Shown piece after piece: positions 44,138 to 52,791 of a DNA stretch of 64,000 nt; position 1 is the first letter of the stretch, and each line of letters begins with the position of its first letter. The DNA comes from Elusimicrobiota bacterium (GTDB lineage Bacteria; Elusimicrobiota; Elusimicrobia; UBA1565; UBA9628), in contig JAUYSH010000091.1 in NCBI GenBank assembly GCA_030696455.1, forward strand, positions 1-64,000, read 5' to 3'. Under the pieces are notes generated by a model. It saw only the letters and a program-made list of their open reading frames with translations, did not search any database and was not told the origin of the DNA. A program made the position numbers and the translations under genes.

Positions 44138-44143
44138 ATATTA
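44138..44143 (-). promoter_or_regulatory. -10 element TAATAT, predicted leaderless start
   Basis: Reverse strand TAATAT ends 8 nt before ATG 44129. The 93-bp region to the divergent gene at 44223 must hold both promoters; GGAGG at 44211-44215 serves the forward gene. Confidence 0.45.
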
Positions 44144-44222
44144 GCAACGATTCGACCATGAGGACGTTATGGTCGCGAGGCCGTAGTGTTGCTTACATAG
44201 GTGCGGTACTGGAGGATTTCCC

Positions 44223-44570
44223 ATGACGCGACTGATTTTGCCGGCCTTGATCCTTTTTCCCGCGAGCGCTTCTGCCGCCTGCGGTCACGCGGCGCGGGGC
44301 GGCCACGGCTGCGGCGCCATGAGCCTCGTCGCCATGGCGGCGATCGCCGCGCTCGGCGTCTGGGTGCTGCGCCTGGCCGAGAAGGACGGCGGCGCCGTCA
44401 AGCGCGCGGGGCAGGCGGTGGGCTGGACGCTCGCGGTCGTCGGCCTCGGAGGATTCCTGTGCGGGACCGTGAGCTACGGGATGAAGCGAGCCCGGAGCTG
44501 CGGCGTCCCCTCCTCCGCCGCCGGCATGGCCTTGCCGCCCGGCCATCCGCCGCTCGTGCCCGGGAAGTAG
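44223..44570 (+). CDS. Small exported/membrane protein
   Basis: 115 residues. Possible signal peptide (MTRLILPALILFPASASA), then a His/Cys/Gly-rich patch (CGHAARGGHGCG) that could bind metal, and two further helices around 34-50 and 63-85. GGAGG 7 nt before the ATG supports the start. Divergent from the metal-resistance unit. No family recognised. Confidence 0.65.
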   Translation: MTRLILPALILFPASASAACGHAARGGHGCGAMSLVAMAAIAALGVWVLRLAEKDGGAVKRAGQAVGWTLAVVGLGGFLCGTVSYGMKRARSCGVPSSAAGMALPPGHPPLVPGK

Positions 44571-44579
44571 AGCGCGATC

Positions 44580-45851
44580 ATGGCCAATAAACCCTCCGGC
44601 TACAAGAAGACGACCCGCATCGTGCACGGCGCGGCCAAGACCCCGCGGTGGGACTATGCCCACCACGTGGTGCCGCCGCTGACCGCGTCGACGACCTTCC
44701 GGCTGGAGTCCGTCAAGCGCGCCGCGCGCGGCTTCAACGAGTTCGGCGCGTTCCGCAAGGAGACCGACGCGCCGATCCTCATCTACGACCGGCTCGAGGA
44801 GCCGACCCGCGGCCTGCTGGAGAGCCAGATCGCGTCGATGGAAGGCGCCGACGCCTGCCTGACCTTCGCCTCGGGCATGGCCGCCGTCTCGGCCGCGCTG
44901 GGCTGCCTGCTCCAGAAGGGAGACGAGGTCGTCGCGCACACCTTGCTGTACGGCTGTACGCATTCGCTGTTCACGAGCTGGTACCCGAAGCTCGGCATCA
45001 AGGTCCGGCGCGTGGACTTCACCGACGCGAAGGCCGTGGCCCGGGCGATCAACTCCCGCACGCGCGCGCTTTACTTCGAGTCGCCGGTCAACCCGACCTT
45101 GGACCTCGTCGACCTGCGCGCCGTCTCGGACGTCGCGGCGAAGGCGAACAAAGGCCGCAAGCGGCGGATCTTCACGGTCATCGACAACACCTTCGCGACA
45201 CCCTTCGGCCAGCGTCCCATCGAGCACGGCATCGACGTCACGGTCCACTCCCTGACCAAGAACATCGGCGGCTTCGGCACCGAGGTCGGGGGCGCCGTGT
45301 GCTGCTCCAAGGAGGTCTTTCCCCTGCTGGCGAGCTACCGCAAGGATTTCGGCGGCATCCTCTCGCCCAAGGCCGCGTGGGCCATCCTGGTCTACGGCGT
45401 GCCCACCATCCCCCTGCGCATCAAGCGCCAGCAGTACAGCGCTTTGCACGTCGCGCGCTACCTGCAGAACCATCGCCTCGTGTCGATGGTGCGCTACCCG
45501 GGGCTCGACTCCTTCCCGCAGCACGCGCTGGCCCTGCGCCAGATGAGGGATTTCGACGGCGGCTTCGCGCCCGGCAACATGATCTACTTCAAGCTGAACG
45601 AGAAGAAGATCGACGCGGTCAAGTTCGTCGACCACGTGGCGCAGAACGCCTACTGCGTGACCTTGGCCGTCAGCCTCGGCCACACCAAGACCTTGATCGA
45701 GATGCCTTCGGGCATGACCCACTCCGCCTACGCCGGCCACGGCCCGATGAAGGAGAACCGCGGCGTGCGGCTCTCCATCGGCCTCGAGAGCCCCGTCGAC
45801 ATCATCAAGGACCTCGACGCCAGCCTGCGCGCCGTCGCCCGCCGCCGCTAG
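44580..45851 (+). CDS. Cys/Met-metabolism PLP-dependent enzyme (trans-sulfuration family)
   Basis: 423 residues, fold-type I. YDRLEEPTRGLLESQIASMEGADACLTFASGMAAVSA, DNTFATPFGQRPIEHGIDVTVHSLTKNIGG (PLP-binding Lys in S-L-T-K) and the C-terminal VSLGHTKTLIEMPSGMTHS are characteristic of methionine gamma-lyase/cystathionine gamma-synthase-type enzymes. The exact reaction cannot be fixed from sequence alone. It ends 6 bp before palindrome copy 3. Confidence 0.9.
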   Translation: MANKPSGYKKTTRIVHGAAKTPRWDYAHHVVPPLTASTTFRLESVKRAARGFNEFGAFRKETDAPILIYDRLEEPTRGLLESQIASMEGADACLTFASGMAAVSAALGCLLQKGDEVVAHTLLYGCTHSLFTSWYPKLGIKVRRVDFTDAKAVARAINSRTRALYFESPVNPTLDLVDLRAVSDVAAKANKGRKRRIFTVIDNTFATPFGQRPIEHGIDVTVHSLTKNIGGFGTEVGGAVCCSKEVFPLLASYRKDFGGILSPKAAWAILVYGVPTIPLRIKRQQYSALHVARYLQNHRLVSMVRYPGLDSFPQHALALRQMRDFDGGFAPGNMIYFKLNEKKIDAVKFVDHVAQNAYCVTLAVSLGHTKTLIEMPSGMTHSAYAGHGPMKENRGVRLSIGLESPVDIIKDLDASLRAVARRR

Positions 45852-45857
45852 ACGGCT

Positions 45858-45879
45858 CGACTGTTTCCGGAAACAGTCG
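45858..45879. repeat. 22-bp palindrome, copy 3
   Basis: CGACTGTTTCC-GGAAACAGTCG in the 31-bp gap between the PLP-enzyme gene and the convergent CoA-transferase gene. It occupies most of the gap, as expected for a bidirectional terminator hairpin. Confidence 0.85.
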
Positions 45880-45882
45880 GGG

Positions 45883-46650
45883 TCAGAGAAAGACTTTCTC
45901 GGGATCGATCTTGAGCCTCAAGGTCTTGAGCTCGAGGGCGGTCGGGTCGGCGTTGCGCGCGACCTTGGCGGCGACGGGAAAGGGGAAGCCCGTCTCGGCG
46001 ACGACCCGCTCGACCGTCTCCCCGGGGTTGAGCGCGATGAGGCGCATGCGCTTGCTCGTCGGCTCGAAGTCGAAGACGGCGAGGTCGGTGACGACCCGGT
46101 AGGGCCCCGTCTCCGGAGGCAGGCCCGCGCGCTCGCGCGCGCCGGGGCCGTCGAGGTAGCCCGGCGTGGTCAGGAAGTCGACCTTCGGCACGAAGCGCTT
46201 GCGCTCGTGCTTCATGATGATGATCGTGCGCCAGCACAGGGAGCCCACGTCGTTGGCCCCGCCCGAGCCGGGCAGGCGCACCGCGGGCGCGCCGTAGGGG
46301 CCGATCACGGTCGTGTTCAGGTTGCCGTACGGGTCGATCTGCGCGCCGCCGAGAAAACCGTCGCGCACGACGCCGCGCTGCGCGGCCTCCATCACGTCGC
46401 AGATGCCCATCGCGGCGACGCCTCGCCGAAAGGAGTTGGATTCGCCGACCGCGAGCGGCAGCCGCTCGAGCGTGGAGCCCACGCCGCCGAACTCGAAGAC
46501 GGGGATCAAGGACGGCGCGTACAGCGCGCGGGCGAGCGAAGCGGCCAGCATCGGCACGCCGGTGCCGATGAAGACGGTCGTGCGTCCCTTCATGAGGCGG
46601 GCCGCGGTGCAGGCGAGGCGCTCGACGGCGTTGGCCTTCTCAGCGCTCAT
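45883..46650 (-). CDS. CoA-transferase subunit B (glutaconate CoA-transferase type)
   Basis: 255 residues. Begins VERLACTAARLMKGRTTVFIGTGVP, with FEFGG containing the probable catalytic glutamate, then GGAQIDPYGNLNTTVIG and LPGSGGANDVGSLC, all typical of the beta subunit of class I CoA-transferases of the glutaconate/3-oxoacid type. It forms the active enzyme with subunit A, whose stop codon it overlaps by 11 bp. Acyl specificity unknown. Confidence 0.88.
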   Translation of the reverse strand: MSAEKANAVERLACTAARLMKGRTTVFIGTGVPMLAASLARALYAPSLIPVFEFGGVGSTLERLPLAVGESNSFRRGVAAMGICDVMEAAQRGVVRDGFLGGAQIDPYGNLNTTVIGPYGAPAVRLPGSGGANDVGSLCWRTIIIMKHERKRFVPKVDFLTTPGYLDGPGARERAGLPPETGPYRVVTDLAVFDFEPTSKRMRLIALNPGETVERVVAETGFPFPVAAKVARNADPTALELKTLRLKIDPEKVFL

Positions 46651-47806
46651 CGGGCCTCACCTTCAGCGCGCGCAGGCGGGAGGCGCCGACGCGCTTGAGA
46701 TAGCCGGCGTGGTCTTTCACCCCGTGCACGGTCTCGTCGAGATATTTTCTCGTCGCCTCCTCGGACCGGGTCGCCTCCAGATAGGACTTGATGTGCGGCT
46801 CGTCGCGGCGGTACGCGCCGCACGTCTCTCCCGGATGGGCGCCGAAGGGCGCCTCCACGACGGCGTCGACGAGGAAGTACGGGATGACGGTGCGTTCGGG
46901 CTTCCTGCGGAACACCTCGGTGTCGACGATCTCCTCGGCGCTCACGATGAGGCGCTTGCAGGCCCGCGACATCTCCACGGCGAAGCCCGAGATGCCGTCG
47001 ATCTGGCAGTTGCCGAACTTGTCGGCGCGGTGGACGTGGATGACCGCGGTGTCGAGGACGAGCGCGGGCAGCAAGGTCAGCTCCATTCCCGTGAAGGGAT
47101 CCTTCATCGTCTTGGCCGGGCTGCGCGCGAGCGTGTCGGTGCCGAGCATCGAGCGCGCGGGCAAAAACGGCAGGCCCATCGCCGCCGCCTTCATGCGCCA
47201 GGTGATCGCGGCGTTGGACCACTCCGCGAGCTCGATGGCGCCTCGCTCGACGGCGCGGCGCAGGATCGGAGACAGGCCGTAGGCCTCGTAGCCGACGTAG
47301 GTGATGTCGAGCTGGGAGACGAGCCCCGAGGCGATCAGGAAGTCGGCGTCCATCAGGCCCTGCCCCAGCAGGCGCAGGCCGCCGACGCGCTGGCGCACGA
47401 CCTCGCGCACGACGGAGAGCGGGCAGCGCACCGTGCCGTACAGCTCGAAGCCGACGTAGTCGCCGCTATGGATGAAGCGCTTGACCGCTTCGCGCTCGGT
47501 CATGAGCTTCGGGCGCAGCGAGAAGTCCTTTTCGTCGCGGAGGAAGCGGCGGAAGCCGTCGGGATCCGGCGGCTGGAAAAGCGGGGGCGGGGCCAGCGGA
47601 GGGGACGGCGGGGGCAGCGGGGCCTGGGCCGGAAAGGTTTTCGTGGTCTCGAGCGGGCGGAAGTCGCTGCACGGCTCGGACAGGAGGTCGACCGCGGAGC
47701 GCGGCATGCCGTGCTTGACGCAGAAGCGCAGGGAGCGGCCGTCGGCGGCGGTCCGCGTCTCCAGCCATCCGCAGTCCGAGCAGACGGGTTTGCGGATCGT
47801 CGTCAT
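46640..47806 (-). CDS. CoA-transferase subunit A with N-terminal Cys-rich module
   Basis: 388 residues. The first 55 form a zinc-ribbon-like unit (VCSDCGW...FCVKHG...EPCSDF), followed by a Pro-rich linker (about 57-80). From about 95 on it is a glutaconate-type alpha subunit (LMTEREAVKRFIHSGDYVGFELYGTVRCPL; HVHRADKFGNCQIDGISGF). The extra N-terminus is not part of normal alpha subunits and resembles two small proteins encoded in the same operon. A role in assembly or metal sensing is a guess. Confidence 0.85.
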   Translation of the reverse strand: MTTIRKPVCSDCGWLETRTAADGRSLRFCVKHGMPRSAVDLLSEPCSDFRPLETTKTFPAQAPLPPPSPPLAPPPLFQPPDPDGFRRFLRDEKDFSLRPKLMTEREAVKRFIHSGDYVGFELYGTVRCPLSVVREVVRQRVGGLRLLGQGLMDADFLIASGLVSQLDITYVGYEAYGLSPILRRAVERGAIELAEWSNAAITWRMKAAAMGLPFLPARSMLGTDTLARSPAKTMKDPFTGMELTLLPALVLDTAVIHVHRADKFGNCQIDGISGFAVEMSRACKRLIVSAEEIVDTEVFRRKPERTVIPYFLVDAVVEAPFGAHPGETCGAYRRDEPHIKSYLEATRSEEATRKYLDETVHGVKDHAGYLKRVGASRLRALKVRPDER

Positions 47807-47821
47807 GGGCTCTTGAACGGC

Positions 47822-47974
47822 TTAGGCGACGACCGCTTCCCGCGGCGCGATCGCGGGCCGCTCGACGGGGGCGACGCCCTTGCAGCAGCGCTCGCAGTAG
47901 GGCTCGGGCACGAGCCTTCCATCGATGAACAGCAAAGACGACACGGGATTGCGGCAGTCGGGACACAGTTTCAT
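47822..47974 (-). CDS. 50-residue Cys-rich protein
   Basis: MKLCPDCRNP...PYCERCCKG: two C-x-x-C pairs about 22 residues apart, a treble-clef/zinc-ribbon layout, then a short Pro/Ala tail. The ATG overlaps the transketolase stop (ATGA), so translation is coupled. Function unknown; one of three Cys modules in this operon. Confidence 0.7.
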   Translation of the reverse strand: MKLCPDCRNPVSSLLFIDGRLVPEPYCERCCKGVAPVERPAIAPREAVVA

Positions 47975-50304
47975 ATCGATCTCCCCTCGAAGGTCTTGAC
48001 CCAGGCCGTGATCGCGGCCAGCTGTCCGGGGCCGGTCAGGCCCGCCTGCTCGAGAACCTTGTCGCCGGAGCCGCTGCCCAGATAGCCGTTCTTGAGGGGA
48101 TGGATCGTGGCCGCCAGGCCGGCGTCGGAGCGAACCCACCGCCACAGCGTGGCTTGGGTGAAGTCCGTGATGCCCATGGAGCTGAAGGCCATCTCCGGCG
48201 GGAAGACCTCGCGCTTCTCGGCGTCGCTGAGCCGGTCGAAAAGCTCCGCGCTGGCCACGTAGAAGACGTTGAGCTTGACGCCCGCGGCGTCGAGCGCGGG
48301 CAGCACGTCGCGCATGAAGTGGTGCGCCACGCCGTGGCCCTGCAGGACGACCGTCGCTTTGCCGCCGCGGCGCACCGCGTAGACGCCCTTGGCCGCCGCG
48401 GACGCGGGCGGCAGGCCGAGCTTGGTGCGGTCCGGCACCGGGCAGGCGGGGCGCGTGACGAACGGGGCCAGCACGGCGGGGCGGGCGCGCAAGGACGCCA
48501 TCACGAGCGGCCAGACCTCGGACGGGTCCCACGGCGTCAAGGTGATCATCGAGCCCTTGGGAAAGTTGTCCTGCAGAAGCTGAAGGGCCTGCGGGCAGGC
48601 GTGGGTCGGGCCGTCCTCGCCGGTCAGCGGGCCGGCGTGGGCGTTGACCATGATCCAGGCCCGGTTGGGCTCGCCCGTCGCCTCGCGGCGCATCTGCTGG
48701 CCGATGGAGTGCAGGCGCGCGGGGACATGCTCGAGCGCGGCGATGAAGGCCGAGTACGAGCTCGACACGCCGATGTGCAGGCCCAGGCTCGACGCCCCGG
48801 CCATCACGCCGCCCATCGCGTCCTCGCAGATGCCGCCCACGGAGATCAGGCGCGAGAGCGGATTGTTCTTGGCGTGGAACCAGCCCTTGGCGAAGGCCTT
48901 GTTGATGGGAGACACGCTCGTGGACTCGGCCAGGTCGGCCGCGCACGCGATGATGGCACCCTTGGTGACGGAGTTCAGGTAGCCCAGCGCGTCGCCCAGG
49001 GCGCCGCGTATGGTCGCGGGCTTGCCGGCCTCGAGCTTGAGCGGGTCGGGCGTGGTCTCCGGCTTGAGCTCGGAGGCGTACAGCGCCGCCAGGTCGGGTC
49101 CGCCGGCGCGCACGGGGCGTCCTTTCGGCGTCGCCAGGGCCGCCTCGGCCACGCGTCCGGCCGCGAAGCGCGCCACGTCGGGGCGCTTCGTCTCGAAGGC
49201 CTTGCGCATCGTCAGCAAGGTCTCCCAGTACGCCGCCTCGACGCGGTCCGGGGTCCTTTCCCCTTCGAAACGAGGGAGCTTCACGCCGAACGCGGCCTCG
49301 AAGGGCTCGACGGCCGCGTAGAAGGGATCCGAGCAGAAGGCGTGGCCGGCGCCGTGGGAGCCCTTGCCCTCGATGCCGTATTTCCAGCCCTTCGTGGTGC
49401 GGTACACGATCGCGGTGGGTTGTCCGTTGTCGAGGGAAAGCGCCGCCTGCTGGGCGGCCAGGACGCAGCGGAAGTCGCTGCCGTCGCCGGCCTCGACGAG
49501 GTTCCAGTCGTTCATGTACAGCAGCTCGCGCGGGTCCCACTGCACGTAGTCGCCGGGCTTGTCGCCCTCGGCGGTCACGCGGTCGGAGTCGATCGAGGCC
49601 TGGTTCCAGTCGAGGTGCATGATCGCGTTGGAGAGCCCCGCGGTGGCCGCGGTGGCCAGCGCCTCGTGCACGCGCCCGGCGGTCATGCCGCCCTCGCCTT
49701 CGAGGATGTGGACGCGCGGCCCATTCGGGCCGAAGGCGTCCATCGCCGCCAGCGCCAGGCCCACGCCGGTGCAGTCGCCGACGCCGGAGGCGCCCGTGGC
49801 GACGGGCACGAAGGGCGTCATCGGGGTCGGATGGCCGTCGAGAGCCATGCACTTGAACTGCCGGAAGAGAGGCGTCGACTGCGTCGGGTTGCGGCGGAAG
49901 CCCAGGAGGTCCTCGAGGCGCAGGCGGCGGCGCTCGGCGGGCAGGAGGTCGGGGCGCGCGATGCGCGTCCACTCGTCGCGCAGGGCGTACATCGCGTACA
50001 GCCCCATCGCCTTGTGGCCGGCGGCGTAGACGAGGACGTCGTTGTCGATCGTGTCGGGCCGGGAGAAATCGTAGCGGAGATTTTTATAGAGGAGCGAGGA
50101 GACGATGCGCCCCGAGGAGATGCTGCCGCCCGGGTGGCCGGAGTTCGGCACGTAGTTGAAGAGGATCGCGCACAGCGCGCGGTAGGCGGCGTCCATCGCC
50201 TCGAGCGTCTCTACGCCTTCGAAGTCGGCGGGCTCGGGCTTGAGATAGACGGCGCGGCGCGGCCTTAAGGTGAACGTCTCGGTGGTCGGGGCGGCGGTGG
50301 GCAT
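47971..50304 (-). CDS. Transketolase-type TPP enzyme, unusually long
   Basis: 777 residues against about 620-670 for common transketolases. N-terminal PP domain: NSGHPGGSISSGRIVSSLLY, VLVYAAGHKAMGLYAM and GVGDCTGVGLALAAMDA. The TPP motif reads LEGEGGMTAGRVHEAL...HLDWNQASID, with G-E-G in place of G-D-G. C-terminal half: GGICEDAMGGVMAGASSLG, GEDGPTHACPQAL, SSMGITDFTQ-type end. Two-carbon ketol transfer is the expected chemistry. The location between POR and a CoA-transferase suggests a dedicated pathway. Confidence 0.85.
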   Translation of the reverse strand: MPTAAPTTETFTLRPRRAVYLKPEPADFEGVETLEAMDAAYRALCAILFNYVPNSGHPGGSISSGRIVSSLLYKNLRYDFSRPDTIDNDVLVYAAGHKAMGLYAMYALRDEWTRIARPDLLPAERRRLRLEDLLGFRRNPTQSTPLFRQFKCMALDGHPTPMTPFVPVATGASGVGDCTGVGLALAAMDAFGPNGPRVHILEGEGGMTAGRVHEALATAATAGLSNAIMHLDWNQASIDSDRVTAEGDKPGDYVQWDPRELLYMNDWNLVEAGDGSDFRCVLAAQQAALSLDNGQPTAIVYRTTKGWKYGIEGKGSHGAGHAFCSDPFYAAVEPFEAAFGVKLPRFEGERTPDRVEAAYWETLLTMRKAFETKRPDVARFAAGRVAEAALATPKGRPVRAGGPDLAALYASELKPETTPDPLKLEAGKPATIRGALGDALGYLNSVTKGAIIACAADLAESTSVSPINKAFAKGWFHAKNNPLSRLISVGGICEDAMGGVMAGASSLGLHIGVSSSYSAFIAALEHVPARLHSIGQQMRREATGEPNRAWIMVNAHAGPLTGEDGPTHACPQALQLLQDNFPKGSMITLTPWDPSEVWPLVMASLRARPAVLAPFVTRPACPVPDRTKLGLPPASAAAKGVYAVRRGGKATVVLQGHGVAHHFMRDVLPALDAAGVKLNVFYVASAELFDRLSDAEKREVFPPEMAFSSMGITDFTQATLWRWVRSDAGLAATIHPLKNGYLGSGSGDKVLEQAGLTGPGQLAAITAWVKTFEGRSI

Positions 50305-50322
50305 TGGATGTTCTCCGGGACC

Positions 50323-50499
50323 CTAGGGTCCCCAGTGGCCGGAGGGCTTGGGCGGCTCGAAGCGGTCGCAGGCCGGGCGCGAGGTGACGTTGGCCGGCAG
50401 GACGCGCTTCTTGCGCGCGCAATGATGGCGCGAGCCCTTCTTGGGGTCGAGCTGCATCTCGCAGTGGCGGCATTCGACGCACTTGCTCTTGCGTGTCAT
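50323..50499 (-). CDS. 58-residue Cys-rich protein
   Basis: MTRKSKCVECRHCEMQ...HHCARKK...PACDRFEPPK: six cysteine/histidine ligands in a compact arrangement like the N-terminal module of the CoA-transferase A subunit (C-x-x-C ... C ... C-D/S-x-F). AGAGG lies before the ATG, and the gene sits 5 bp after porB. Function unknown. Confidence 0.7.
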   Translation of the reverse strand: MTRKSKCVECRHCEMQLDPKKGSRHHCARKKRVLPANVTSRPACDRFEPPKPSGHWGP

Positions 50500-50504
50500 G
50501 ACGG

Positions 50505-51362
50505 TTACCTCTTTTCGGTCTCCCAATATTCGTCGACGCGTTTCTGGATCGCGGCGAGCTCGTCGGCGGGGATGTTCTTGAAGCGCCCCTGCAGCTTGAG
50601 GTATTCCTCCACCGGCTTGCGCTTGGCCACGGGCATGTTCAGGCGCATGGCGCCGTTCTCCACCTCGTAGAGGCGGAACAGCCCCGTCTGCACGGCCAGG
50701 CGGGACAGCTTCGTCGTGTCCATCGGGTCGGTTTTCCAGCCGGGGGGGCACGGCGACAGGACGCGGATGAAGCGGAAGCCCTTGATGGTCCGGGCCTTGG
50801 CGAACTTGCGCACCATGTCCTCGGCGTAGGCGGGGGTGGCGGTCGCGAAATAGGGGATGTGGTGGGCGAGCATGATCGCGTCGAGGTCCTTCTTCGGCCG
50901 CGCGCTGCCCGCGGGGGTCGACATCGTCCAGGCGCCGCCGGGCGTGCCGCCGCTGCGCTGCACGCCGGTGTTCATGTAAGCCTCGTTGTCGTAGCAGACG
51001 TAGAGGATGTCCTCGTTGCGGTCGGCCGCGCCGGAGAGGGCCTGCAGGCCGATGTCGAAGGTGCCGCCGTCGCCGGCCCAGGCCACGACCGTCGTCGTGA
51101 GGTCGCCGCGAGAGACGAGCCCCGCCTTGACGCCCGTCGCCGTGGCCGCGGCCGCGGCGAAGGGGCTGTGCAGCAGGGGGAGGTTGATCGAGCTGCGCGG
51201 GTTGGCGCCGGAGATCACGGTCCAGCAGCAGGCGGGAACCACCATGACCGTGCGGTCGCCGAGGCCCTTGAGGGCGTAGCGCATCGCCATCGTCGCCCCG
51301 CAGCCCTGGCAGGCGAGGTGGCCCGAGCTCATCAGCTCCGGGACCGGGATCGAGGTCTTCAT
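50505..51362 (-). CDS. porB: Pyruvate:ferredoxin oxidoreductase subunit beta
   Basis: 285 residues, the TPP-binding subunit. HLACQGCGATMAMRYALKGL with Fe-S ligand cysteines, AWAGDGGTFDIGLQALSGAADRNEDILYVCYDNEAY (TPP motif GDG...N), SPCPPGW near residue 203. Works with the alpha, gamma and delta subunits to convert pyruvate and CoA to acetyl-CoA, CO2 and reduced ferredoxin. Overlaps porA by 4 bp. Confidence 0.93.
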   Translation of the reverse strand: MKTSIPVPELMSSGHLACQGCGATMAMRYALKGLGDRTVMVVPACCWTVISGANPRSSINLPLLHSPFAAAAATATGVKAGLVSRGDLTTTVVAWAGDGGTFDIGLQALSGAADRNEDILYVCYDNEAYMNTGVQRSGGTPGGAWTMSTPAGSARPKKDLDAIMLAHHIPYFATATPAYAEDMVRKFAKARTIKGFRFIRVLSPCPPGWKTDPMDTTKLSRLAVQTGLFRLYEVENGAMRLNMPVAKRKPVEEYLKLQGRFKNIPADELAAIQKRVDEYWETEKR

Positions 51363-52513
51363 CGCGCGTCCTCCACCCAGGTCGCGGCCGGGATCTCCGA
51401 CGGCGTCGCGTCGTCGACGCGCTCCCAGATCTCTTGCAGGAGCTCAACCGTTATATCGCCGCCGCCGAGGCCGGTCACGTAGCCGTGCACCGAGACGCCG
51501 GGGCGCGGGTACAGTGCGGCCTTGAGCTCCTGGGCGAAGATGCCGCCCATGCCGGGGGAGTAGTTGCGGTCGACGACCGCGAGCTTCATGCCGGGCTTGA
51601 CGAAGGCGCGCAGGGCCTTGGCCGGGAAGGGCCGGAAGGCGCGCAGGCGCAGGTTGCCGGCCTTGAGGCCCTTCTCGCGCAGCGCGTCGACGGCGGCGCG
51701 CGCGGTGGAGCCGACGGCGCCCGAGGTCACGAGGATGGTCTCGGCGTCCGAACAGCGGTAGGCGTCGAGTTGGCCGTAGGAGCGGCCGAAGAGCTCGCCG
51801 AACTCGCGGCCGACTTCCTCAATAGCGTCCTCGGCCTCGGCCATATCGGCGGCCATGCGCCGGCGCAGGCGCAGGTAGTCCTTGGGCTGGGTCAAGGAGC
51901 CGAACGTGATCGGCTGATCGGGGTCGAGCTTGAGCTCGGGGCGAAACGGCGGAAGGAAGGAATCCACTTCGGCCTGGCTCGGCACGTCGACGGGCTCGTA
52001 GCTGTGCGACAGGGTGAAGCCGTCGAGCACCACCATCGAGGGCAGCATCACGCGCTCGGCTATCTTGAACGACATCAGCACGGTGTCGAGGACCTCCTGG
52101 TTGGTCGAGCAGTAGGTCTGCATCCAGCCGGTGTCGCGCTGGGACAGCGAATCGGTCTGGTCGGTCCACAGGTTCCAGGGTGCCGCGAGCGCGCGGTTGA
52201 CGTCGATCATCACGATGGGCAGGCGCGCGCCGGCGACCCAGTGCAGGAGCTCGTGCATGTAGGCCAGGCCGTGCGAGGAGGTCGCGGTGAAGGTGCGCGC
52301 TCCGGCCGTCGAGGCGCCGAGCAAGGCCGCCATGACGGAATGCTCGGACTCGGCGGCGATGAACTCCCCGGGGAATTCACCTTTGGACTTCATTTCCGCG
52401 ATGGCCTCGAAGACCTGGGTGGCCGGGGTGATCGGGTAGCCGACGGAGACCTGGGTGCGCGCGAGTTGGGCGCCGACGGCGGCCGCGTGGTTGCCGCTCA
52501 GGACCTTCTTCAT
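51359..52513 (-). CDS. porA: Pyruvate:ferredoxin oxidoreductase subunit alpha
   Basis: 384 residues from ATG 52513 (ATGA overlap with porD). KKVLSGNHAAAVGAQLAR, SVGYPITPATQVFEAIAE, AAESEHSVMAALLGASTAGARTFTATSSHG, and the pyruvate-type stretches VNRALAAPWNLWTDQTDS and RDTGWMQTYC...QEVLDTVLMSFKIAE. The last two favour pyruvate over other 2-oxoacids. Confidence 0.94.
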   Translation of the reverse strand: MKKVLSGNHAAAVGAQLARTQVSVGYPITPATQVFEAIAEMKSKGEFPGEFIAAESEHSVMAALLGASTAGARTFTATSSHGLAYMHELLHWVAGARLPIVMIDVNRALAAPWNLWTDQTDSLSQRDTGWMQTYCSTNQEVLDTVLMSFKIAERVMLPSMVVLDGFTLSHSYEPVDVPSQAEVDSFLPPFRPELKLDPDQPITFGSLTQPKDYLRLRRRMAADMAEAEDAIEEVGREFGELFGRSYGQLDAYRCSDAETILVTSGAVGSTARAAVDALREKGLKAGNLRLRAFRPFPAKALRAFVKPGMKLAVVDRNYSPGMGGIFAQELKAALYPRPGVSVHGYVTGLGGGDITVELLQEIWERVDDATPSEIPAATWVEDAR

Positions 52514-52791
52514 GACGCGGCCTCCGCGATGAAATGCACGCACTTGGCGGGGCACTCGGCCACGCAGATGCCGCAGCCCTTGCAGTAGTCCATGTCGATC
52601 TCGGGGACCTTGTCGGTGAGATCGACGCAGGCCTCGGGGCACTGCTTCCAGCAGATGTTGCAGCCCGTGCAGGCCTTGGCGTCGATCTCGGGGCGCATCG
52701 TACGCCAGTTGCCGGTGTGGTTCTCGTCCATCGAGCGCGTCGCGATCAGGACGCGCGGATAAGCCTTGGGATCTTCGTCAAGAAGCGGCAA
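52510..52791 (-). CDS. porD: POR delta subunit, 2x[4Fe-4S] ferredoxin
   Basis: 93 residues with two clusters: CTGCNICWKQCPEAC and CKGCGICVAECPAKC. The N-terminal 35 residues (NHTGNWRTMRPEID) are those usual for POR delta subunits. Transfers electrons from the TPP subunits to ferredoxin. Overlaps porG by 14 bp and porA by 4 bp. Confidence 0.95.
   Translation of the reverse strand: MPLLDEDPKAYPRVLIATRSMDENHTGNWRTMRPEIDAKACTGCNICWKQCPEACVDLTDKVPEIDMDYCKGCGICVAECPAKCVHFIAEAAS

Noticed and set aside
16676-45879. CTGT-N8-ACAG palindromes as LexA (SOS) boxes
   Set aside because: The match to the enterobacterial pattern is exact, but all copies lie after gene ends, two between convergent genes, and none is at a DNA-damage gene.
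48100-50268. 722-codon forward frame across the transketolase
   Set aside because: Shadow of the transketolase codon pattern with no recognisable motif.
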